Assembly: GCA_964035015.1 (NCBI GenBank)
Contig: OZ036010.1
Coordinates: forward strand, 6,509,467-6,573,466
Reading direction: 5' to 3'
DNA length: 64,000 nt
From: Corallium rubrum
Taxonomy: Eukaryota; Cnidaria; Anthozoa; Scleralcyonacea; Coralliidae
Below are positions 54,059-63,262 of this stretch, piece by piece (position 1 is the stretch's first letter; each line of letters starts with the position of its first letter). The translations under genes and the position numbers were made by a program. The notes beneath the pieces were generated by a model that was not told the origin of the DNA, ran no database searches, and worked only from the letters and a program-made list of their open reading frames with translations.

Positions 54059-54169
54059 CTTCACATGTTGCACCTCTATACTCAGCCCCGCAGCTACACT
54101 CGAATCCGCCGTTAATCTCTGTACAAGAGCCGCCATTTTTACACGGATTAGGCTGGCATTTGTTATGCT
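54059..54169 (-). CDS. EGF-like domain 3 exon
   Basis: Acceptor TTTTTTCTTAG, donor GAAG|GTAATG at the edge of the satellite. 111 bp, phase 1-1. EHNKCQPNPCKNGGSC, TEINGGFECSC, GAEYRGATC. Canonical spacing and O-fucose consensus. Confidence 0.9.
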
Positions 54170-54352
54170 CTAAGAAAAAAATAGGCGGCATGAAAAATTA
54201 CATACATGTAGCAAAACCGCGTTGCTGCACAGTTTACTCGCTTAGACTGAGTGCCCGTGTCCAGTGCCATTTTACGTCATCAAATCCAATATGGCGACGC
54301 CCATGAGGCCTAATTGTTCAAACATGCGGTGATCCTTCTGAAATCTATCACC
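54170..54352. other. Short intron segment
   Basis: Contains CAATATGGCGACGCCCATG; no exon recognised. Confidence 0.35.
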
Positions 54353-55513
54353 TGTATTCTAACGGCTCACTCCCACTCACACTCACACTCACACTCACAC
54401 TCACACTCACACTCACACTCACACTCACACTCACACTCACACTCACACTCACACTCACACTCACACTCACACTCACACTCACACTCACACTCACACTCAC
54501 ACTCACACTCACACTCACACTCACACTCACACTCACACTCACACTCACACTCACACTCACACTCACACTCACACTCACACTCACACTCACACTCACACTC
54601 GCACTCAGTGAGTGGCCCCTCACACTCAATAAGTACAACTCAACACTCAATGAGTCTCCATTCACCCCCACTGAGTATGAGACTATACTCGCCATTCAAT
54701 TGAATGTTTAGAGAGTGAGTATAGTCTCATACTCAGTGAAGGTGAGTGGAGACTCATTGAGTGTTGAGTTGTACTTATTGAGTGTGAGGGGCCACTCATT
54801 GAGTGTGAGTGTGAGTGTGAGTATGAGTGTGAATGTGAATGTGAGTGTGAGTGTGAGTGTTGAGTGTTGAGTGTTGAGTGTTGAGTGTTGAGTGTTGAGT
54901 GTTGAGTGTTGAGTGTTGAGTGTTGAGTGTTGAGTGTTGAGTGTTGAGTGTTGAGTGTTGAGTGTTGAGTGTTGAGTGTTGAGTGTTGAGTGTTGAGTGT
55001 TGAGTGTTGAGTGTTGAGTGTTGAGTGTTGAGTGTTGAGTGTTGAGTGTTGAGTGTTGAGTGTTGAGTGTTGAGTGTTGAGTGTTGAGTGTTGAGTGTTG
55101 AGTGTTGAGTGTTGAGTGTTGAGTGTTGAGTGTTGAGTGTTGAGTGTTGAGTGTTGAGTGTTGAGTGTTGAGTGTTGAGTGTTGAGTGTTGAGTGTTGAG
55201 TGTTGAGTGTTGAGTGTTGAGTGTTGAGTGTTGAGTGTTGAGTGTTGAGTGTTGAGTGTTGAGTGTTGAGTGTGTGTGAGTGTGAGTGTGAGCGTGAGCG
55301 TGAGGGTGAGGGTGAGTGCGAGAGGGTGAGTGCCAGAGTGTGAGCGTGTGAGCGTGTGAGCGTGTGAGCGTGCGGGTGAGGGTGAGGGTGAGTGTGAGTG
55401 TGAGTGTGAGAGCGTGAGCGTGTGGGTGAGGGTGAGGGTGAGTGTGAGTGTGAGTGTGAGTGTGAGTGTGAGTGTGAGTGTGAGTGTGAGTGCGAGTGAG
55501 CTTTTAGAATACA
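54353..55513. repeat. Foldback with asymmetric satellite arms (TCACAC)n / (GAGTGTT)n
   Basis: TGTATTCTAACGGCTCACTC (54353) and its inverse (55494-55513, one or two changes) bound a palindrome centred near 54705. The inner arms (54600-54700 and 54715-54815) match exactly over about 90 bp. The left arm has (CACACT)n for 230 bp. The right arm has a 7-bp (GAGTGTT)n over 54858-55270, not found on the left, then (GTGTGA)n. All long frames here are artefacts. Confidence 0.9.
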
Positions 55514-55688
55514 TGCGTATATAACACTCGACCAAAAATGTTTTTTGACCCAGGCCGTCTTTGACCAAAAAATGTCCTCAGAACATCTATAGATCAATCG
55601 AGTGAAATGTTAAATATATTACTACCATTACATATATTTCCTTCATCCTCCTCACCACATTTCCCCAAGTTATTTAATTATTCCTTAC

Positions 55689-55799
55689 CTTCACAATTTA
55701 CCCCCTTGAATCCCTCACTGCATGTGCAAACAAAAGCTCCATCGGCTTCAGTACAAACCCCACTATTACGGCATGGATTAGGATGGCAGTGATTTTCGT
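55689..55799 (-). CDS. EGF-like domain 2 exon
   Basis: Acceptor TTTCTTTCTAG, donor GAAG|GTAAGG, 111 bp, phase 1-1. DENHCHPNPCRNSGVC, TEADGAFVCTC, SEGFKGVNC. Val before C3 removes the O-fucose consensus. Confidence 0.9.
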
Positions 55800-56143
55800 C
55801 TAGAAAGAAATTTTTAAGGCACATTAATTTATCTCCAGGGGCTATTTTCTGCAGGTTTAGACCAGTTGTTCTAGCCCCACACCTAGCCATTGAGTTAAGT
55901 CACTATTTAAAGCCCGAGGATGTTTTTATCAATTCTTACACAAACAAAAATTGTTTAGGTCAAAGAGATACTAGAAATTTTAACGGAATGTTAAAATTGA
56001 GTGAGATTGAAATGGAATTCAAATGACAGAAGTCAGGTTTAGGTCAATTTGTATAAAATGGTTTTTTTTTTAATTTGTCTTGTTTTTTTTAATTTGTCAG
56101 AAATTCACAAACGACTCGTATTTTATAATTACTCGGGCTATCT
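55800..56143. other. Intron, nothing recognised
   Basis: AT-rich with a T homopolymer near 56061-56090. Confidence 0.4.
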
Positions 56144-56372
56144 GCAATCTCGTTCCCAGAGCCCATGTTCCCCACCCGGGAAACGAGAGACTCTGGGATA
56201 ATCCGTTTCACATCGATATTTCATTGGCTGATGAACACAGTGAACTCTATATAACTCTTCTTCCGGATAACAAGAATCCTCTGATGGCGTGAACGGATTA
56301 TCCCAGAGCCTCTCGTTTCCCGCCCGCTGGGTAAGGGGAACGTGGGCTTTGGGAACGAGATTGGGGCTATCC
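56144..56372. mobile_element. MITE (CAATCTCGTTCCCAGAGCCC ends)
   Basis: The inverted arms include ACGAGAGACTCTGGGATAAT and inverse. Complete fold with an AT-rich loop. Confidence 0.82.
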
Positions 56373-56829
56373 GTTGTAGGCCGAGTCTAGGTTTCGGCTC
56401 GTTTTTTTTTTCTGTTTCTTGCTCCTTTTGCTTTTGGAGTTGGACAAAAAGTTGAACAGCTTTGCCTTTTGACCAAGGTGTTCTTGTACATTGTTGGTAG
56501 ATTTCGAAATAGACTGACTGACTTTGTAGTTTAACAGTGATCAGATATGGACGACAACTGTCTTGATCGTAAATGTGTTCACCAGTGTGAAGTATGCACC
56601 ACATTCAGCCTTCGATCTGATCTTCCTCGGCCCACTCCCACCTTTGCTAGCGCGGTATAGAGCTTATGCGGAGGAGAAAGCCCTTCGATTCAGGCTTCCA
56701 TTTTGTGATTGCTGCAATAACACTACAATTAGTACCTTTTACCGAAGCACCTCCACACTTTGCCAGTGGCCCAAGTGAACGCCTGACCTAGGTGTCTTGT
56801 TGAACCAATTTTTAGCTCTTGGAGAGAAT
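56373..56829. other. Intron, nothing recognised
   Basis: No exon pattern or element ends seen. Confidence 0.35.
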
Positions 56830-56837
56830 GTAATGAT

Positions 56838-57182
56838 CAGGGACGTAGCCAGGATTTTGAAAGGGGGGAGCCGAAATCAAAATAAATTTTTAGGGGGGTC
56901 CGGGGGCATGTTCCCCCGGGAAATTTTGAAATCAAGAGTCGCTGAAATGCCATTTCCTATCTTTTGGAGGAAAATTTAAAAAAACTCTAAAGGTTAAAAA
57001 ACGTCATATAAAATACTCAAAACACGCAAACGTCACACAGATACTCAAAATGCATACACTCAGTAGATTGAATACACTGTTTACAGTTTATTTCCTACAC
57101 AATTCATATTGCATCAGTTTTGTAGTTGCATGTCTGTTGCTTTATATCAAAAGGCCGCGGCTCCCCCCTGGCTACGTCCCTG
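56838..57182. mobile_element. hAT-type MITE with 8-bp target duplication
   Basis: GTAATGAT at 56830-56837 is repeated exactly at 57183-57190. The ends are CAGGGACGTAGCCAGG and its inverse (15 of 16 or better). G-rich/C-rich subterminal blocks lie inside. A different family from the element at 8678. No coding. Confidence 0.9.
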
Positions 57183-57279
57183 GTAATGATTAAATACAGT
57201 AAGTTTAAATAAGAAGTAGCGTGACTTGCAGTAGCTTTTAGTATTTTTAGAAAGACTCGTGACACGATTCTTAGGACAT

Positions 57280-57370
57280 AGCCTGCGAGTACAGATGCTT
57301 CATCTTCAAACGAAACGTTTTGGAAGGACGTTTCGTTTGAGGTGATAAAGGCTGCTGTATTCGCAGGTTT
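57280..57370. mobile_element. Short foldback (CCTGCGAGTACAG ends)
   Basis: CCTGCGAGTACAG with CTGTATTCGCAGG inverted; inner CAAACGAAACGTTTT/GGACGTTTCGTTTG. Confidence 0.65.
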
Positions 57371-57395
57371 GTTAGGACAATGACTGTCAACATAC

Positions 57396-57500
57396 CTTCA
57401 CAATCGGATCCTTTGAATCCTGAGGAGCAAATACATTCATAACCTTCCTTAATCTCGTTGCACGTTCCACTATTCTGGCATGGATTGGGCTCACAATGTT
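57396..57500 (-). CDS. EGF-like domain 1 exon
   Basis: Acceptor TTTATCGTAG, donor GAAG|GTATGT, 105 bp, phase 1-1. EHCEPNPCQNSGTC, NEIKEGYECIC, SSGFKGSDC. Canonical C-x4-C-x5-C-x8-C-x-C-x8-C. O-fucose consensus (QNSGTC). It joins in phase to the signal-peptide exon at 59045 with no other exon needed. Confidence 0.9.
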
Positions 57501-57671
57501 CTACGATAAACAGTATAGTTTAGTATTTTATTGGTATTATCCACAGGCGACCAATATCGATTTTTGAGAGAAACACATATCACGACTGTAGAGATATACC
57601 CAGTAATATACCCAACTCTCTCCTGGCATTACCACCTTATTATATATACAGAACTCGCGATCAAGCTCTCG

Positions 57672-57760
57672 GCAACGCCCTCCGTGGCTGAGGTCGGAGT
57701 ATTGCACTAGAATCGCAAGGTCGTGGGTTCAATTTCCGCCTGTGTAGTTGCATTTTTCGC
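57672..57760 (+). repeat. tRNA-like SINE head
   Basis: A-box-like TGGCTGAGGTCGGA and B-box-like GGGTTCAATTTCC in tRNA spacing. The stems are degenerate. A second SINE family or diverged copy relative to 18174. Confidence 0.5.
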
Positions 57761-57955
57761 AACTGTTCCCGGTTTGGTCTTAATGTATATACTCTACACT
57801 CGAATTTTCCTTCACCCAAAATCCTTAGAACATGCTATGTAGTCGAGTGAAATGCCCAATATTACTGTAGAGATAGACGTTGGCTAAACCGGGTAATAAT
57901 TTGCTCATTGACAAAGTCAGTGCATGGACACTGTTTTTATAAGGGAGTATACGGA

Positions 57956-58124
57956 AATAGACTTTTCCGCATGAGATGCGTGTAGAAGGCGCTCGTTGAG
58001 AGATTTGATATGCTCTCGGAAAACCTAAGACATCCAAAAGTGTGGGCAATTTTGAACATTAGCCAATCAGATTTGTCAAAAAGAAAGATCACATGATTCA
58101 TTTACTTTAAACAGAAAGGTCTAG
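57956..58124. mobile_element. MITE (AATAGAC ends), inverted relative of 49074
   Basis: AATAGACTTTTCCGCATGAG at left and AGAAAGGTCTA at right, with GAGAGATTTGAT and CATTAGCCAATCAGATTTG inside, match the other copy in reverse. Confidence 0.7.
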
Positions 58125-58739
58125 GCCGAACCACGTCATAATAGCTAAAGTCTAGAGATATAGTCGGGTTTCTAAAGTCTGACCACCACTAGTTAAAGAA
58201 TAGCCACCTTGACTTGAAGTCTTGCTATTAATTTCCACTGTAGCTCTACATGGTATTTTCAGGTTTTCGAATGATTGATAACCAAACCTCTTGAGTGGAT
58301 TTTCCCATTCTTGAGCTTCTGCTCCCTCCCCAAACACTGCTCTCTTTTCTAAATTTCTCTCAAGACTTTGCAAATCCCCGTTTGGCGGGGGGCGGGTGCA
58401 TATGGATGTCTGGTTAAAAAGTAGCTTGCTATATTACAGTATTTATATTAAACTATTTCTTGACGACTATAAATTCTGTTATTTAAGCAATAATTACATG
58501 GTCTCATTCCTTGATACACGTATAACGATTAAGAACATTTGTGCAATTCCGTTAATTGGACTCAACGGGTTTGGTTAGATGTATTGTGATCTGGACGGGG
58601 GGGGGGGGGACCTTACCTGAATTTTGAGATCTGAATACATTGAACAGTATTATATAAGAGATGAAGCACTGCATCCAGATTTTGATTTTGTATTGTAAAC
58701 TTTATAAATTTAAGTGTCAAGAATATACAATTCGGAGAA
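58125..58739. other. Intron 1, nothing firm
   Basis: No exon seen. G homopolymers at 58386 and 58599-58609. Confidence 0.35.
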
Positions 58740-58893
58740 GTAATTGGGGTTTCTTCCGGGGGGGTGTGTGTCTGGCAAACCTAGTGAAAAACGCTCGAGG
58801 CTCAGGAGGGAACCAACGAACCTACTTACATGAGACTAAGACGGTCACCCATCCGAGTACTTCAGCTCACTAACCGTACGCGCCACCCGTGAA
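58740..58893 (-). repeat. Possible 5S-rRNA-related SINE head
   Basis: On the minus strand GGTTAGTGAGCTGAAGTACT and CGGATGGGTGACCG resemble the internal control region of 5S rRNA (GGTTAGTACTTGGATGGG... type), as in SINE3 elements. The first half of 5S is not recognised. Confidence 0.35.
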
Positions 58894-59044
58894 GTTTTAA
58901 AACTGTGAAATAAGAACCATTTTGGGAAATCAGGCACAAAACGCTCTTGTTTGGGGACATAAAATCCCAATTTCAACCTGAGGTCCTTGTAGGCGTTATA
59001 AATTCCATATTAGGTGTTTCTTGTAGCAAAGATTACAGACTTAC

Positions 59045-59552
59045 CATCACTATCTTGGTCGCCATAATCGTGAGGTGTTTCCGAAGGATATTCTTGTCCT
59101 CCATCATGAAATGCTTCCATGTGTTGCGAATACGGAGACTCTTGTCCATAACCCCCGTTTCCATAAGCTGGGTACCCCTGTGCAATCCCTTGTCTACCAT
59201 AAGGAGACATTGTTCGATATCTGTTCGCCAATAACCGCATGACTCTGGTCGAATATGGCAGCGCCAGTGGTGGTCTTGGAATGTGCGTAGTAACTATAGT
59301 CCGTTGTGTCAGTGGCGCTGGTTTCATCCATATGTACGGTCGATTACCGAAATATCGAATACGTGGCCGATTTATAAACTGTCTTTTTGTCTCATTCTTA
59401 ACTCCATTCTTAATCCATGTTCCGTTCTTAAAAACTTTCGCTCTTCGTCCTTTTGACTTTGATGTTGACTTTCCAGCTTTGTTGGCAGTATTCCCAGACA
59501 CAAAAAACGCGAAGAACAGAACAGTGACCAGGATGACACTAAGTCGTTTCAT
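59045..59552 (-). CDS. First coding exon of secreted multi-EGF protein
   Basis: ATG at 59552 (59550-59552). MKRLSVILVTVLFFAFFVSG is a clear signal peptide (Lys-Arg, hydrophobic core, small residues before cleavage near SGNTA). Then a strongly basic segment (KAGKSTSKSKGRRAKVFK), several Arg/Pro/Thr motifs, and a Tyr/Gly/Gln/Pro-rich part (YGRQGIAQGYPAYGNGGYG) turning acidic before the donor GATG|GTAAGT. 169 codons plus one base, phase 1. Together with twelve EGF exons it predicts an extracellular protein. The low-complexity N-terminus resembles matrix or structural secreted proteins, but no family is recognised. Confidence 0.82.
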
Positions 59553-60537
59553 TCTCCCTCATTCATGAGTGTTTATAACATCAAAAATGTTTGAATTTCC
59601 TTTCAAAACGTACCCTATAACATAGATTTTTGATTTTTCTTCCACGAAAAAAATTGTTGACCTTTTGGTTCTGTTTTGCCACCAAGAAGTACCTGCTTGT
59701 ATTGATTTGTATAACGGCTTTTTTAACTTGTGGTTTAATTCAATGGCGTCGCTGGGTGTGAAAGTTTGTTTAATATTGTCAATTGGCATAAGTTGTCTTT
59801 AGGAGTATTCCTAATGTTTTTTTAATTGCTCATACCAACTGGATAATTATCAAAAAAAGAGTGTTCTTTTGGAATTTTGAGTGGTTTATTTTTATTTTGT
59901 CTTATCTAAATGTCAACAAATTTGATTGCATAAAAATTGTTTGTCAATGAATAGACATGTTTGTTTCTAATTAGATCACGTGACTTGAACGGCTTGCGGA
60001 GATATCAACAGATAGGTTTTTAGATAGTTTTATGGAATATATTGTAACGATAAAAGACCCTATGAGACTCCCGTGTGAATATCCCGGATTGTTTCACCGA
60101 CATTACAAGGCTCCGCAGCCTTGACACGTAATGCCTTCGTTTTGTCTCCCGTCCTATGCTAAGTTTTCATAATTATTTTCCCTTTATGGATCGTATTCCC
60201 ACATGTCTGAGATTGTATGTTGTTTTTTAAAAGACCCAGTTCTCACTTCAGTCTTGAGAATAGTAAAAATATGGAACATTTTTATCGATTCTTACGACAG
60301 CCACGTTCACACTTGTCGTGAATTGTCGTAAGGATCAGGGATTTTTCTTGTCCCCGATCGTCCCAGACGAGTGGTTTCAGTGTTCTTCAGTGTTCACATA
60401 TGTCGTAACTGGTCGTAAGAATCCCCGATCGTCGGCGACCGTCTGGAATATATTTTCCAAATGGAAATTATTCCGACTCTTGCGATGCTTCCGATCAGAT
60501 CGGCGACTGTCTGGGACGTTACTTTAACAACGTTTAC
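59553..60537. other. 5' flank of the EGF gene
   Basis: The minus-strand upstream region holds an open frame (59559-59789) with no recognised domain and no signal sequence; it ends seven bases before the gene's ATG and may simply be 5' UTR. TATAA-like words occur near 59575. 60240-60530 contains TCGTAAGGATCAGGG and TCGTAAGAATCCCCGATCGT inverted or repeated words of a degenerate element. Confidence 0.4.
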
Positions 60538-60986
60538 ACGTTCGTCCGTTCGTTCGTTCGTTCGTTCGTCCGTCCGTTCGTCCGTTCGTTCGTCCGTTCG
60601 TCCGTTCGTCCGTTCGTTCGTTCGTCCGTTCGTTCGTCCGTTCGTTCGTTCGTTTTCGTCCGTTCGTCCGTTCGTCCGTTCGTTCGTCCGTTCGTCCGTT
60701 CGTCCGTTCGTCCGTTCGTCCGTCCGTCCGTTCGTCCGTTCGTTCGTTCGTTCGTCCGTCCGTCCGTTCGTCCGTCCGTCCGTCCGTCCATCCGTCCGTC
60801 CGTCCGTCCGTCCATCCATCCATCCATCCATCCATCCATCCATCCATCCATCCATCCATCCATCCATCCATCCATCCATTTATCCATCCATCCATCCATC
60901 CATCCATCCATCCATCCATCCATCCATCCATCCATCCATCCATCCATCCATCCATCCATCCATCCATCCATCCATCCATCCATCCA
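60538..60986. repeat. Tetranucleotide satellite (CGTT/CGTC)n then (CCAT)n
   Basis: A mosaic of GTTCGTCC units to about 60812, then (CCAT)n. It yields frames of repeated Asp-Gly-Trp-Met and Arg-Thr-Asn-Glu, all artefacts. Confidence 0.95.
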
Positions 60987-61370
60987 ATATGTAAACTATT
61001 TGTATCTACTCTCATTGCGGGCTTGTATGCCGTATTGGGAACTGATATACATTCACTGACAGAAAAACACTGCCTACACAGCACCCTACTTTATTATTTC
61101 ATAAACTATAGTGTGATATAGAGTTCCGACCTGAGAAATCATATCTAAACCCATATAGATATAAAAATATGAGTTCAAAACAATTTACGTTTTTTATTAA
61201 CATTTTTGACCGGATATTTTATAAAAGAAATAAAAACCACTTACTCGTGTCCCCCCTCGTCGAAATTTGGAAGAACCTCTCGGAAAGTGATTTTTATTTC
61301 TTAAATAGAATGCTATAATGAAGATGGTGGTCTTTAAAAACCTGGAGGTCTTACTTTTATTTCTATCTTA
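60987..61370. other. Unassigned
   Basis: No gene recognised. Confidence 0.35.
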
Positions 61371-61814
61371 GGGGGCGATTACATGGCAAGCGGGCTATCC
61401 CGGTTAACCGGGATGAAAATGCCCATGTAATCGTTTTCATCCCTGCAAACCGGGCTGGAAAACTGTTGAACTCGCTTTGATACGCGTTTGTTTGCTTGAC
61501 TGTGTGAATAAATAGTGCTGAAAGGAACTGAAATAGAACATAATAACGTTCGTGTGTTTCGTGATCATAGTGAAGATTTAATAAATTAATTAGTCTTCGT
61601 GAAGACGCTTTCATGGGTTAGCTAAGACTATAACAATCTGTTTATTAACGATTATTAACAAAACAAGTAATAGACGAAAAGTGTAAAACTGAAATAAAAC
61701 TAACGTAACTTTGCCCTTATTTACCTGACAATTGCAAATTTTGGCCTGAAATCATCCACGTCAATTCAAACTCATCGCGACTTACAGGGCTAGCCCGCTC
61801 CATGTAATCACCCC
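61371..61814. mobile_element. MITE with 5-bp target duplication TCTTA
   Basis: TCTTA at 61366-61370 and 61815-61819 flanks ends GGGGGCGATTACATGG and CCATGTAATCACCCC. Inside, GCGGGCTATCCCGG and GGGCTAGCCCGC continue the inverted pattern. No coding capacity. Confidence 0.75.
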
Positions 61815-61939
61815 TCTTAATGAGAGGTGACTTATTGAAAAGGAGTTAATAGATGTTGTTACATAGCTAGAGTTTCGCTGGATACAACGATGACTGTCAT
61901 TGGTTGGTTTGTGGTCACATGTCCTTAGCTAAATTTCAA

Positions 61940-62010
61940 TGTCTACCGAGCGGGCAATAATTGAGAACTTATTGCCTGCTCGGGCAATAAGTTTTCAATT
62001 GTTGTTCGCT
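61940..62010. repeat. Hairpin with CGGGCAATAA words
   Basis: AGCGGGCAATAATTGAGAAC is approximately repeated and inverted (TTATTGCCTGCTCGGGCAAT). Confidence 0.6.
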
Positions 62011-62280
62011 AGAACTTTGAACTCTTCACGGTTTTCTATAAACAAAAGCTTGTTTGGTAAGGAAAAAAAGAATATTTATAGGTCTTCAAAGCATGTGTGA
62101 AGGTTAACTGGAGAAATGTATTGCTGTTCTTTTGTTCTGAGACTCATATTTGTTTGTTTGATGTGAAATTACAGAGCCAGGCGAAATGTTTTGGTAAGTC
62201 TTTCAGTTTGTCTTTTCGTTTGTGTACTTTCCCTTGATAAACGTCAACTTTATTCAGCGAAACTCAAGCTATATAACAAA

Positions 62281-62423
62281 ACACTTAATGTCTGATCCCT
62301 CGGGAAACAGTTAGTTTTGTTTTCCCTCGAGTCTCGATGTTTCCCTCGACTTCGTCTCGGGAAATATCAAGACTCTCGGGAAAACAAAACTAACTGTTTC
62401 CCTCGGGAGCAGACATTAAGTGT
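62281..62423. mobile_element. MITE (ACACTTAATGTCTG ends)
   Basis: A near-perfect palindrome with CTCGGGAAACAGTTAGTTTT in both arms and a short CCCTCGA-rich loop. Confidence 0.85.
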
Positions 62424-63071
62424 ATAAAATACGGTGTACAGTACACTTACAAACATTACATGCAGTGTATTGGGGAGGTTATATCTTTCTTTATTTTCTC
62501 TTATTTTAACAGTCTCGAGCTACTACTCATACATAAGCGGATTTTTTAAAAAAGTAATTTGATAGTTGACGGAAATACGGGTTCTTTTTGTCATGGTAGC
62601 TACCACTGGTATTTTTCTGTCTTATTTCTATCTACCTGTGACCTCAGCTGCGCAACAGTCCGGCCCAGCCTAGTCCCAGGCTCTCTTTCTTCGCTGTTTG
62701 AATATTTACTAGCATTGGCTTCCCGTGGTCGAGCGCTGCGATGAGCAGTGACGTCAGACCTAGGTACCAGTCTCATTATATACGCGCGTGCTTCAGAACG
62801 ATGGAACTAGGCTGAGACCAGCAAATCTAGCTATAAATTTGTTCAGAAAAAAATCCAGCGGTTACTACTACAACCGGGAAAGGAACATACATGTTCTGAT
62901 CCGCACGTTTTAAGTAATAGTTTTAATCCAAGTTATTAGTATTGTAATCAACAGGACCAGTTCAACAAAGCATAATGATCGAAACAACATTGCTGGGCAA
63001 CATTTATATACTTTGAAAGCTTGATTCTTGGCCGTGCGTCAAGTTGGATTTTTTTCTGTCATACGTCATTT
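62424..63071. other. 3' flank of the minus-strand gene
   Basis: Repeat-like DNA related to 30380-30610 (CATGGTAGC...GGTTACTAC words). An ATTAAA on the minus strand at about 62928 could serve as a polyadenylation signal for the exon at 63072. Confidence 0.35.
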
Positions 63072-63262
63072 TCAACGTCTGTAAAAAGGCACTGGCTGTA
63101 CTCCAGATGGTGAGTGAATGATTTTCCCGCCACGTCGTGTGCCGCCGCCAAATAAGGACGGCGGTATGCTCACTGGTTGATTTGATGGAGAGGTTCGATC
63201 TGGAGGAACGTTTGACGCAGGGTTTTCATTTGAAGGAAGATTATCAACGACTGTCCTCGTTT
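63072..63262 (-). CDS. Proposed terminal coding exon of an upstream gene
   Basis: Acceptor CATTTATAG, then 2 bases and 63 codons to TGA (63072-63074). Phase 1 in. Pro/Ser/Asn-rich with DNLPSNENPASNVPPDRTSP, then PPSLFGGGTRRGGKIIHSP and a short end FYRR. No domain recognised. Evidence is a clean frame between an acceptor and a stop, with coding-like composition in otherwise stop-rich DNA. It would be the 3' end of a gene entering from the right edge, head-to-tail with the EGF gene. Confidence 0.42.

Noticed and set aside
54314-55597. His-Ser and Leu-Asn-Thr-Gln repeat proteins
   Set aside because: Simple-sequence arms of a palindrome on both strands; no splice or start evidence.
59559-59789. 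Small gene directly upstream of the EGF gene
   Set aside because: 76-residue frame with no domain, ending seven bases before the ATG of the EGF gene; more likely 5' UTR.
60394-61084. Repeated Met-Asp-Gly-Trp and Arg-Thr-Asn-Glu proteins
   Set aside because: Tetranucleotide satellite; all frames are open at once.
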